From assembly GCA_036874045.1 (NCBI GenBank), contig CM072343.1:6902001-6966000 (forward strand): a stretch of DNA of 64,000 bases, in the 5' to 3' direction. Shown here piece by piece: positions 1 through 10,467 of the stretch. How positions within the stretch are numbered: the first letter of the stretch is position 1; the number at the start of each line of letters is the position of its first letter. The notes beneath the pieces are model-generated. The model was given only the letters and a program-made list of their open reading frames with translations. It ran no database searches and had not been told where the DNA came from. The translations under genes and the position numbers were made by a program. This DNA is from Cymodocea nodosa. Taxonomy: Eukaryota > Streptophyta > Magnoliopsida > Alismatales > Cymodoceaceae.

Positions 1-41
1 AAATATTTTTCAATACAAATATAAGTAGACAAACAATACAT

Positions 42-2140
42 TTAGTCCTTCTTCCTAAGTTTATCTACTTCCTTCTAGAGTTTTTCTAGTTGTTATTCTA
101 ATTAATTTATCTGTTCAATAGCTCTTATAATGTCTCTAGAAGGTCCAGCAATCTCAACAGCTGCAGCATTGTAATTTCTGTATTCCTTCACTAAAATGGC
201 TCTAGATCTTATCCTTTTGGATGTCCATTTCGTGAAGTCAATACTGTGTTCCATTAATACTGGTATCAAATCTCCATAAAATAGTTTCTTCTTTGTAGAC
301 TTTATCTTTGACAAGAAGACTTGACACCAGTTAACTTGAATTCTATTTACAATTGCATATGTGGCCCATTTAACAAATTGACTAAGTTCAATGTCATGGC
401 CTTGTCTCTGATAGACAGTTTTAACTAAAATGTTTGCCACCATGTGTGTTTTCCCATTAAATACTTCAGTCTATTCAGTAATGGCACACTAGGGTCGATG
501 GCTAAACATTGCTTGATTGCTTGTTCTATCCATTTAGTTGTAGTTGTATTCTCCAAAATTTCAATACCATCATTTTTCAATCCAAAAATACTGTAGAGAA
601 GCTCTGGTGTTATCTATATATCAGCTTGCTCCACGTTAGAAATTAAATTTCCTTCTTCCTCTCTTAAGTTTGCATAAAAACAAGGCACTAAATTTTCGTA
701 TACAGCATGCCCTTTCTCTTTTGAAATAAAGTTCAGTAGGCCTTGAAATTTGAATAATTCTTTAATCCCCTCCATTCTAGTCCAATCTATTGGCCTACTA
801 TAAATAACATCATACCCCTTTATCTCTTGATATTTGTTGTATGCTTCCTAACTCCAAAAGTATACTTCATTTAGAACTGTTGCTTCAACCGGGTCAGGAA
901 TTTGACTTTGTTGCTCTAGAGGGGTTTGTTCTTGAATTTCCTCTTCAATTTGCTGAACTTGAGCTTGTTGGAAATGATCCAAAGATTCCTACATTTCAGC
1001 CTCTCTTTCTATCTATGGTGGAGAGCTAGTAGAACTCTCCACTCTATCTTGAATTTTTTCAATTAATTGCTGAAGAGTCTTTCCCTCTTTAGTGGAATCT
1101 GTCGAGATATTTCCTTCTTGTTCCTAGTGCTTTTGTTTAGCTTCTTGTTCAGTTTCTTCTCTTTCTCCTTCCTCTTGACTACCAATTTGCATTGTCACTA
1201 TTCTTTTTGATTCTGTGGCAGATTGGGATGGAGTCACGGGTAAATCAGCTTCTGCCCTAATTTCAATTTCTTTTGTTTGTACAGGCTGTAGACTAATTTT
1301 AACCTATTTTTCTTCTTCTCTTTGCTTTTGCTGCTACTACTCCTGCTCCTCCTCAGATTTAGATAGCAGGTTAACAAAAATGAGCTTTGCAGGCCCTCAA
1401 GCCACAAGTACTGGCTCTTCCTATTTTACTTCTTCTATAATTACTAGTCTTAAAGGACCAGCTTCAGTTTCTTTTGCAGCCATTGATCTAGCTGCTTCCT
1501 GATGCTACTCTACTTTAATTTTATATTGGGCCCTCAACTTTTCTTCAACCCGCCTTTTCTTTATGGCATCATATAGAATATGTGCCTTAGCCATAGCCAT
1601 TTCTTCATTATCTCCTTGATCTTTTGCTATTTTGACCAAGCTTGCAAACTCCTTGTCTTCTTCTTCAATTCTCGGCCAAGCAAAAGTTACTCGTTGTAAT
1701 GGTTCTATTGGTGGAACTGAAGGTCCTAGCTGCTATTCCTTAGTGACTAGTTTTTTAGCAATCGGCTCTGTAGCTACAGGTTCTTCAGTTGCTTTCCTTT
1801 GTTGCTCTTAGATTGCCCACTTGGCATGTCCACCAATATGTCGTACGAACTATAATCTGGACTTGCGTCAGATCAATTCTAGGGAAACTTCATTGTTTGG
1901 CTTGATTTTTCTTTCTCTATCCACAGCAACTTCTATTGCTACTTTAATCCTCGTTTCCACAATCTGAGGTATTTTAATATCTACATCTACTAAAACTTTT
2001 CTCCAATAGAAGATGTCAGATTCTACTTTTTGTAGCTCTTTCTCTTGAGTTGTGTTCCTGATCTTTTGTCTTGTATGCCATTCTTCTGATTCTCTGAGAA
2101 ATCTCGTGGTGTCAACTTCCTCCCAGAACTCTAGTATCAT
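42..2140 (-). pseudogene. env-like / plant-transposon-type 3' ORF of element A, broken
   Basis: A degenerate ORF located downstream of integrase, in the position of the env-like ORF of Athila elements. The N-terminal part (1868-2140) is rich in charged residues and begins near MILEFWEE. The middle is Gln/Glu/Lys-rich with many stops. The C-terminal part (42-640) holds a conserved block containing IANIL-like, QRQGHDIELSQ, NRIQVNW and KLFYGD motifs, and ends in a short coiled coil. The same block occurs in Athila copy 2 and in the SIRE elements. It resembles proteins listed as putative plant transposon protein; no signal peptide or clear transmembrane segment is visible, so a true envelope role is not supported. 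Function unknown. The start at 2140 is the first ATG that aligns with copy 2. Confidence 0.7.
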
Positions 2141-2945
2141 CTTGACCTCATGGTGTGATGGAACGGAATGGAATCACTCTGATCTTCATTGTTCTAAGTT
2201 CTAAATGATTCTACAGATAATGCTTCCAAACCCTAAGTTTTAGTAAAAAAAAACCCTAAGTTTTAGGTAGGTAATCGAGTCATTTTCCCATACAAACTCT
2301 CACTATCTCACTCACTTCTCCGTGGAATTACGGTTAACTCCACGAACTAAGTTTGTGGACTTAACTACAATACTCCGTTGAGTTATAGTTAACTCAACAG
2401 AGTAAGTTCGTTAACTTATTCTAGACTCAACGGAGTAAATTCGTTAAGTGTAACTCAACAGACCTCCTGTAAAGTTATAATTAATAAAAGTACTTAAAAT
2501 AATAATTTTTAATTCAATCTAAAGTTATAATTAATAAAAGTACTTAAAATAATAATTTTTAATTTGATCTAGATCGAAGAATTTTCAGTTTGACCGACTC
2601 TTAATTTTTCAACCTTTTAAAATTTTGGTCAAATCGTTATATTCCTTAGTTGAACCGAAATTAAATACTTATTCTGTTTTTTTTTTACTTTTTTTTTTAT
2701 TACCAATTGCACTGATACCATACTTCGGTAAAATCAACATTTTACTTAATATAATATATAGATTTTTTTATATTTTTATGTTTTAGTCAAACCGATGGAT
2801 CCTTTCGATGTGACCGTAATAATATTTTTCTTTTAATATTTGTTTTAGTAAAATCAATAATTTCTTTCGGTTGAACCGTAACTAACTTCAAAATAAGTTT
2901 TTTTTTTACTTTTCTTTTTTTAATACTCAATATATATATTTCTTA
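2141..2945. other. Spacer between integrase and env-like ORF, with palindromic motif clusters
   Basis: Non-coding and AT-rich. Three things stand out. At 2315-2470 is a cluster of inverted motifs of the type GTTAACTCAACGGA / CGTTGAGTTA. At 2471-2570 a 50-bp unit is tandemly duplicated. At 2575-2890 there are repeated GGTTGAACCG / TCAAACCGA motifs. The same three components, apart from the 50-bp duplication, recur in the matching spacer of Athila copy 2 (35790-36513). Confidence 0.75.
2471..2570. repeat. 50-bp tandem duplication
   Basis: Two adjacent near-identical copies beginning aaagttataattaataaaag at 2471 and 2521, differing at a few bases near the right end. Copy 2 of the family has a single unit here, so this duplication is specific to element A. 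Confidence 0.9.
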
Positions 2946-5900
2946 CTAAGTAAAGCTCAAGTAGTCCTCTACTCTCACTTCTTTTATAATTCCAAAGGAA
3001 CTTTTTGGAATTTTCAAAATAGGTCTAAGTCCTTGTCCATTTACTTTAAATATATTCTGATTTTTAGGATTTTCAATTTCAATTGCTCCAAAGGGAAAAA
3101 TATTTCAAATTATGTAAGGTCCTGCCCATCTAGATCTTAGCTTTCCTAGATGGTTATGAAGTCTAGTCATGTAAAGATATACTTCTTGTCCTATTTCAAA
3201 AGTTTTTTGAATAATTTTCTTGTCATGCTAGAACTTCATTTTCTCTTTTTCTTTTACAGTTTTCGAATAAGCTTCATTTCTAAATTCTTCTAATTTAATT
3301 AATTGCATTTTTCTATTTTTAGTAGCTTGATCAAAATTAGTGTTCAGAGTTTTTAATACCTAATAAGCTTTATGTTCAATTTTAGTTGGTAAATGGAAAC
3401 TTTTTCCATATACTAGTCTAAAAGGTGACATACTTAAGTTTGTCTTATAAGTAGTTCTATAAGCCCAAAGTGCATCTATTAATCTATTAGCCAAATCTAT
3501 CCTAGTAGGATTTACTACTTTTTCTAAGATTAACTTAATTTGTTTGTTTGCACTTTCTACTTGTCTACTTGTTTGTAGATGATATGATGTTACAATTTTG
3601 TGATTTACTCCATATTTCTTCATTAAAGCTTCAAAACTTCTATTACAGAAATGAGTTCCTTTATCACTAATAAAAGTTTTAGGTATTCCAACTCTAGCAA
3701 TTATATTAGTTCTTATAAAATGTATTACCACTTTGTTGTCATTAGTTTTTGTAGGAATAGCTTCTATCCATTTAGATACATAATCCACCCCCAACAATAT
3801 ATAATTAAATTGATTAGACATAGGAAATGGACCCATAAAATCTATTCCCCACACATCAAAGATTTCAACCTCAACAATAAGGTTCAGAGGCATCATATTC
3901 CTCTTTGATATTTTTCCTATTTGTTGACATCTTAAACAACTTAAGCAATATTTATGAGTATCTTTGAATAGTGTTGGCCAACAAAATCCACATTGTAGAA
4001 TTTTGGCAGTAGTTTTCCCTAAACCAAAATGCCCTCCACATGCTTGGTCATGGTAGAAAGACAATATGCTCTAATGTTCAGTTTCTGGAACACACCTCCT
4101 TAAAACTAGATCAGGACATTTCTTAAATAAGTATGGGTCTTCCCAGTAGTAATATTTTACTCTTGAAAAGAACAATTTCTTATCCTGTCTATTCCAATCT
4201 TTAGGTGTTAAACCAGTAACTAAGTAATTAACTATGTCTACATACCAAGGTATTGTGTTGATGGTCATTAATTGTTCATTAGGAAAATTATCCTTAATTT
4301 CAATGCTTGATTTTTCTATTTGTAATATTGATAAATGATCTGCTACTACATTCTCACAACATTTTTTATCTTAATTTCTAGATCAAATTCTTGTAATAAT
4401 AATATCCACTAGATCAATATAGGTTTAGTCTCTTTCTTTGCTATTAGGTGTTTTAAAGTTGAATGATCTGTGTATACTATTACTTTAGCTCCAATCAGAT
4501 ATGATCTAAATTTTTCTAAGGCAAACATAGCAGCTAACAGTTCTTTTTTAGTAGTAGTATAATTAATTTGAGCATCATTCAAAGTTTTGCTTGCATAATG
4601 AATCACTTTGAGAGATTTTTCTATCTTTTGTCCCAACATTGCTCCTCCAGCAAAATCAAATGCATCGCACATTAATTCAAATTGATGGCTCCAATCAGGT
4701 GCTTGTATTATAGGAGTAGAAATTAAGCTGGTTTTAAGCTTGAAAAATGCTTCTTTACAATTCTTATCAATGTTGAATGGGACATCTTTTAATAAATTAG
4801 TTAAAGGTTTAGCTATTTTGCTAAAATCTTTAATGAATCTTCTATAAAATCCAACATGTCCTAGAAATGATTTAATATCTTTTACTGATTTAGGTTCTGG
4901 TAGATTAGAAATTACTTCTATTTTAGCTTTATGTACTTCCATCCCTTTCTTTGAAACAACATGGCCCAAGACTATTCCTTGTTTAACCATGAAGTGACAC
5001 TTTTCCCAATTTAAAATCAGATTTTTTTCCACACAGCATTTTAATACTTGGTTTAAATTGTTTAAACACACTTCATATAAAGTTCCATATACAGTAAAAT
5101 CATCCATAAATATTTCTAAAAAATCTTCAGTCATTCCAATGAATATGCCTTGCATACACCTTTGAAAGGTAGCTGGTGCATTGCATAATCCGAATGGCAT
5201 CCTCTTAAAAGCATAAGTTCCATTAAGACATGCGAAAGTTGTCTTCTCTTGATCCTCTATTGCTACTGGAACTTGATTATATCCTAAATAATCATCTAGG
5301 AAACAAAATATTCTTGCCTTGCTAATTTCTCCAACATTTGGTCTATAAAAGATAAGGGAAAATGATGTTTCCTAGTAACAGCATTCATCTTTCTATAGTC
5401 TATACATAATCTCTAGCCTGATTGAATTCTAGTAGGTATCAAGTCCTAACTTTCATTCCTAATAACTATTAATCCTGATTTCTTTGGGACTACATGGATT
5501 GGACTAACCCATGATGTATCAGAAATCAGATAAATTATGTCATTATCTAACCATTTTACTATTTCCTTCCTGACTACTTCTTTAAGGTTAGGATTTAATC
5601 TCCTCTTAGGAATTCTAACAAGTTTAGCATTTTCTTCTAAATATATATAGTGACAGCATAAAGTTGCACTTAACCCTTTTATATTAGTCATAGTCCATCC
5701 TATTACTTCTTTATAAGTTTTTACTACATCTTTTAATTTAGAAATTTGATCCTCTTTTAAATCTAAAGTAATAATGATTGGACATGTTCATTTTTCTTCC
5801 AGAAATATATAGGTTAATTTAGGAGATAAAGGTTTCAATTATAAATGTTGACCATTAGAAGCTAGAGCTCTTAATTGAACATTCTCATCTTCAATATTAA

Positions 5901-6545
5901 ACTCTTCTTGATCTCTTTCTACATCTATGCTTTCACTTACTTTTGACGTTTCAAAATCTAGTTGCCTATTTAATTCTTCTTGAATCACATCATCTAGCAC
6001 ATCGCCCTCATCCTCTAAAAAGTTTATAGTATGTAAGAACATTTCTAACTCCTCAAACTTTTCTAGATTGAAAATGCTTAATTGAGTATCCTCATTACCA
6101 TATGCTAATCTCATCACTCTAGTTTTAACATTTATAACAACCCCTGATGTTGCTAAGAATGGTCTTCCCAAAATTAAAGATGTATCATGATTCTAATGCT
6201 TAATTTGTTGGGAATCCAAAATCACAATATCAATGGGATATATGAAATTTTTGATTTTAATTAGGACATCTTCTATTTTTCCTCTAGGGTATCTTATACT
6301 TCTATTAGCTAATTGAATGACAGTCCTAGTAGGGATTAAGCCTTCTAATCCTAAGGATGCAAATATATCACTAAGAATAACATTTATACTTGCACCTAGG
6401 TCTATTAAGGTTCTTTCTAGAATGGTATTTCTTATGGTGTATGATATAATAGGAATTCCAATATCAGATAACTTTTTAGGAATTTATGGTAGAAATAGGG
6501 AACTACTTTGCTCAGCTAAAAATACTTTCCTTAAAACTTTTTGCT
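2946..6545 (-). pseudogene. pol: Athila pol (protease, RT, RNase H, integrase), broken
   Basis: Decayed polyprotein with domains in the usual Ty3 order. Protease (about 6170-6440) has the Athila-style DLGA active site. RT (about 4950-5760) keeps RLNPNLKEVVRKEIVKWL and FMDDFTVYG. RNase H (4430-4720) has the MCDAF and [18 protein letters not shown] blocks. Integrase (3360-4064) shows the HHCC zinc domain (HDQACGGHF ... CLSCLRC), the first Asp in WGIDFMGPFP, the second in ISDKGTHF and the Glu in [10 protein letters not shown]. The C-terminal tail (2946-3360) ends VRVEDYLSFT. Stops and frameshifts split it into at least five pieces; the long readable fragments are 3360-4064, 4409-5200 and 5839-6171. 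It would copy and insert the element if intact, but is not functional as written. Confidence 0.9.
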
Positions 6546-7594
6546 CTCTTTTCTTAGTACACCAATCCTTAAGAAATTTAGCACAATGTGGCATTTTCTG
6601 CAATAAGTCTAACAAAGGATGTTAACTTGTACTTTTTCAAAAATTTCTCTAATTCTTTCTTGTTTTTCAGGAAATGTTTATTGTAATCTTTCAAGATAGG
6701 GTACTAATGATTGTGATTTACAAGATTATTTTTCTTTCATTTGATTCGGTTGATCATTTTTAATCTCATTTTCAAATTCAGATTTTTCTTCATTGATTTC
6801 TAAGTTTTCAGATATTACATTTTCATTATCATTTTGAATTTTGTTCTTATCCACCTTCATATTACTTTCTCTTTGAATTCTTGGTGGTATATCATTTCCA
6901 GATCTTAATGTTATACATACATCTTCTAGATTTTCATTACTTTCATGATGTTCTTGTATTTCATTTTCGTGATTATGATCTTCAATTGTTTTCAGTTTTA
7001 AATTACATTCTTTAAATTCTATTGCATTGGTATTTTCTTTTGTCTAAATATCTTGCAAATTATGCGCTTCTGTAACATTAAAGTTTTCATTTGTATTTTC
7101 CTATTGCATAACTTGTAATTTCATTGTAAATTCATCCAATGCTTTTAATTTTCTTTCCAAATCATCTAATCTCATTGCATTCAATTTTTGATCGATTTTC
7201 ATTATGGTTTTTTCAGTTTCGTATATGATATCAATTTTAGGTTATGAATATTCTTCCCTATAATTTAATTGGTTGACTTCTTATTGCTAATACATGTATT
7301 GTTCTGGTTTGTCTATGTTTTACTCTAAGCTACGCTCCAGTCTGTTATACCTATCCCAAACTTCCTTGTCTCTCAACATATTACACATTCTAAATAGACC
7401 ATTAGTCAGGTAAACTATAGGATTCTCATACTCAGCTCTATTAATTGAATATAATTCATTTGTTGTTCTTATGATCTAACCATCTGCAATTGTCTCAGTT
7501 TCAAACAATCAAAGATGTCATGACCTTCCAAATTGTAAAATTCACATATGATAACTATAGGTTTCAGAAATCTTTGAGCGTAAGCATATGTCAT
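6546..7594 (-). pseudogene. Short zinc-knuckle gag-like ORF upstream of protease, broken
   Basis: Between the PBS and the protease lies about 1 kb of decayed coding sequence aligned with 45079-46128 of element B. It starts near MTYAYAQRF and has a zinc-knuckle-like block, CEFYNLEGHDIFDC, in which the second ligand of a C-x2-C-x4-H-x4-C motif reads Tyr. The rest is Asn/Glu/Lys-rich. No capsid domain of the kind seen at 18384-19727 is present. The start was chosen by alignment with the ATG of element B. It may be the nucleocapsid remainder of gag. Confidence 0.6.
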
Positions 7595-7676
7595 ATTCTC
7601 AATTAGAAAATAAAACACACAACCCTCCTTCTGATATTAAAACAAAATAGCACTCATAGTTGCTTAGCTTCTCAAT

Positions 7677-7694
7677 TCCTCGACAACGGTGTTA
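7677..7694 (-). other. Primer binding site (tRNA-Asp type), mutated
   Basis: On the minus strand the sequence ACACCGTTGTCGAGGA lies about 7 bases inside the LTR end, where Athila elements have TGGCGCCGTTGCCGGGGA, complementary to the 3' end of tRNA-Asp. The first bases are changed relative to element B (44977). It fixes the LTR/internal boundary and the element's orientation. Confidence 0.75.
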
Positions 7695-7701
7695 GAAAAC
7701 T

Positions 7702-8375
7702 TGTATTGGTTGTAAAAGGTTAAATCAGAAACTTGCTTGATTTTTTTATGCCTATATTAATAAATTCTCTTAGAAGTAAACAAACAACTTTTCACACAAA
7801 TTAGATATGAAGTCTAATTTGTATTTTAAACTACAAATGCACAGTGTATATTGTATGTGTGTGCAAGTACAGGTCGATCCCATAAAGATTGAGTAAGAAT
7901 TGTGTACTGTTTCGATTTTTATATTGGAGTTTATATGTGTTCAGTAAAGCACTCCATTGAGTTACAGTTAACCCAACGAACTTAGTTCGTGGAGTTATAG
8001 TTAACTCAACAGACTAACCTCGTGCACTTAAGTTAACTCCATGAGCCTATTTTTACAATTAAATACTGTTATTTACAAAGGAATTCGGCCAACCATTGGG
8101 CGATTCCACAGAATGTAAATAACATCAATTAAGCTATTTAATGTTAGTTAATTTTAGATTTTTCATTAAGCAACACTAACATTCAAGTATTTCAAATAGT
8201 AACCCATAAAATCTTTAAGTATCTCGAACAATTCAATTTTCAGTAAACTATAAAACTATTTTCTTTTTTCTAAATCAAGCAAACATAAAACATTCAAAAT
8301 ACTGACAATGATAATATTAATCACGATACAAAGTAAACAATACAACACTTTAATACTAAATGTAAACACATATAA
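7702..8375 (-). repeat. 5' LTR of element A, U5-side part
   Basis: This is the end of the LTR next to the PBS, aligned with 13478-14150, 26140-26790 and the reverse of 44300-44969. It ends ...CAATACA at 7702 on the minus strand. It holds a CGTTGAGTTA-type motif cluster at about 7950-8045 and the conserved block around ggccaaccattgggcgattc. At 8375 it stops abruptly at SIRE-1; the missing remainder, expected to begin tataatttgttg, was not found to the right. Confidence 0.85.
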
Positions 8376-8650
8376 TGTAGGATCGTATGGCTACACAAAA
8401 GGGGGGTGAATTGTGTATTTTTAATATTTTCTGAAATATAATTGAAACTTTAAAACACAAAAATAAGTCGAGACATTGTTTTCATAAAATCATTTTTATT
8501 CAAGGTTTCAATTACAATATACAATTCAATTCTCCTCAGAAATTGTAGATGCAATTATATTTCGATACCATGTATCATTTAAACAATTTCATAACTACAA
8601 ATAGAGAAAACTAATTTGCAGAATTTAAAACTTTTCTCCCTGTTTGAGAT

Positions 8651-8686
8651 CTTTCTTCTTCTTCTTCTTCTTCTTCTTCTTCTTCA
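8651..8686. repeat. (CTT)n microsatellite
   Basis: Uninterrupted run of ctt/ttc triplets inside the SIRE-1 LTR. The matching LTR of SIRE-4 has a shorter, interrupted run at 51060-51088. Confidence 0.9.
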
Positions 8687-8943
8687 GTAATTCTTCAATG
8701 ACGAATATCTTGTCTTTTCATGCTTCACCGAATTTGCTTTCTTCTAATACTTCAAATCTTCAGTGACAAAAATCTTACCTTTTTATGCTTCACTGAACTT
8801 TCTTCCACTTGAGAGATTTTTCCCGAAGAGGTGTTTTTGATCCCTGAAAAAGATTTTTCTTTTGGTGTGCAGGGATGGTTTGATCCTTGAAAAGATTTTT
8901 CTTTTTGGTGTGCAAGGATAAATTGATCAACGAGAATTCTATG

Positions 8944-8952
8944 CCTTTTATA
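8944..8952 (-). promoter_or_regulatory. TATA box of SIRE-1 LTR
   Basis: TATAAAAGG on the minus strand, inside the LTR. The identical motif occurs at the same place in the SIRE-4 LTR (51364-51372). Its position would place the transcript start roughly 30 bases downstream, near 8915. Inferred from motif and conservation only. Confidence 0.6.
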
Positions 8953-9969
8953 CTGTATCTTCATTTCATGCAAATCCTTCACGTTTAACCACTACCAGTT
9001 TTCCACTTCTCCACGTCTTTTCTTTTTCCTTCATCGAAACACACACGTTCTAACCCACGTTTATATTTCGAATTTTCTTTAATCATCAATCCTAGATCTC
9101 TGAAAAATTTCCTGCAAAATAAACTTTCTCATCCAAAAGTTTTTCATCAGTGTAATAAGAAGTCGTTAATTTAATGTTAACTAAACGAGTAACACAAGTA
9201 TATATATATAACTTAACGTTTCTAACTTAACGAATTCACCATGTGCTATTTCACATGACAAGTACTGTAGCTAACTCAACGAACTAAGTCTGTGGTGTTA
9301 TGCTATCTCAACGAACCATCTCCGTTGTGTTATGATAACTCAACGAACCAGTAATAAACAAATGTTTTTATAATAAGAATTTTACCACGTGCAAAAAATA
9401 ACAACTTAAGTTTATAACGCTAACCTAACGCGTTGCCTTAGTGTTCAATATAGCAACTCAACGCGTTTAGTTATGTTAACCTAATGAGTTAAACATGTGC
9501 ACCTCACGTGATACAATACAACATTCGTAACTTATAATTTCACCACGTGTATAACACTAACTTAACGAGTTCATCTCTTCTTTTACTCACTAACTTAATG
9601 AGTTATCACGTGACCTATTTTAACCTTTAAGCCTCTAACTTAATGAGTTCTCACATGACCTCTATACAAACAAAAGTCTAACTTAACGAGTTGTCTAAAC
9701 GTGCACTGTTCATGGTACAGAAGATATAATATTAAAACATATCATGCTTTTCAATAAAAACACACGTTAACTTAACGTTTAGCCAAATGAGAAATTAATG
9801 CAACGAAATGACTAGTTATTAACTTCAGATCCAATACAGACAAGTATTTATATCAGTAAGCTTTTTCTGTATTAATTGATGATTTTAATTTCTTTTCACA
9901 ATCAATAGTAATTGAGCAAATATGATTATTTTCATTCAGCACACATCATCAAAACAAAAATACTCAACA

Positions 9970-9983
9970 ATCTCCCCCTTTTT
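9970..9983 (-). other. Polypurine tract of SIRE-1
   Basis: AAAAAGGGGGAGAT on the minus strand immediately before TGTTGAG. This is the classic SIRE-type plus-strand primer site and shows that the LTR to its left is the 3' LTR. Confidence 0.9.
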
Positions 9984-10467
9984 GATGATGACAAAACCAT
10001 ATTAAATCAATTAGGAAATATGTTTAACTCAACAAAGCACCTTCATTGGGTTAACTTTTAATTCAACAAACTTGTTTGTTGACTTAAGTTCACTTAAGCT
10101 TATTTCTATTATTTGTGTAAATTTTACCTCTCAGAACTAAAACTCTCAGATGTCAATAATTATATAAGTATCAGTTTTCTAATTATCATCTGTTAGATTA
10201 CAATAACCATTTAAATAGCATCTCCTTTTATAATATATATATGCAATTAAAATCATAATCATCTTTTTATAATATTTCTCCCCCTTTTTGTCATTAATCA
10301 AAAAGATAATTACAGAGAATATATATATATATATAAGAGATATAATTACAACTCTTTTTGTAAACAAGAATAATAATTGAAGACATTTACAGAAAAATGT
10401 ATTGTTCAATCAAATCAAACAAGTAATACAAGCATTACATTTTGTATTCAGAAACAAACAAAAACAG
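9984..10467. other. Non-coding spacer between env-like ORF and PPT of SIRE-1
   Basis: AT-rich, without a convincing ORF. It has a motif cluster at 10025-10095 (TTAACTCAACAAAG ... GTTGACTTAAGT), a second purine-rich run on the minus strand near 10278 (ctccccctttttgtc), and an (AT)n stretch near 10320. It aligns with 52443-52975 of SIRE-4. Confidence 0.7.

Larger units (their letters stand above)
1..8375 (-). mobile_element. Athila-type Ty3 retrotransposon A, partial
   Basis: Read on the minus strand this element runs 5' LTR (part), PBS, zinc-knuckle ORF, protease, reverse transcriptase, RNase H, integrase, spacer, env-like ORF, and then leaves the window. Lineage is set by the RT and integrase, which match Athila in the RT core, the FMDD box and the DVWGIDFMGPFP integrase block, and by the tRNA-Asp-type PBS. 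The 5' LTR is cut at 8375 by SIRE-1. The left end of the window corresponds to about 33533 in Athila copy 2, just past the env-like stop, so whether gag and F-box genes follow cannot be seen. All ORFs are broken by stops or frameshifts. Confidence 0.88.
8376..9969 (-). repeat. 3' LTR of SIRE-1
   Basis: On the minus strand it starts TGTTGAGTATTTTTG at 9969 and ends CCATACGATCCTACA at 8376, 1594 bp. It is closely related to the LTR at 50787-52429. The end next to 8376 carries the conserved attcaccccccttttgtg block typical of SIRE-like LTR ends. It includes clusters of TAACTTAACGAG / CTCAACGAACC motifs at about 9200-9780 and several CACGTG boxes. Confidence 0.9.

Noticed and set aside
42-2140. 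Calling the 3' ORF a true viral envelope gene
   Set aside because: No signal peptide, transmembrane helix or fusion-like segment could be seen; only position supports the name env-like.
3651-3908. ORF on the plus strand across the integrase of element A, and its twin at 48763-49020 on the minus strand
   Set aside because: Antisense shadow of a well-conserved integrase; similarity between the two is explained by conservation of the sense protein.
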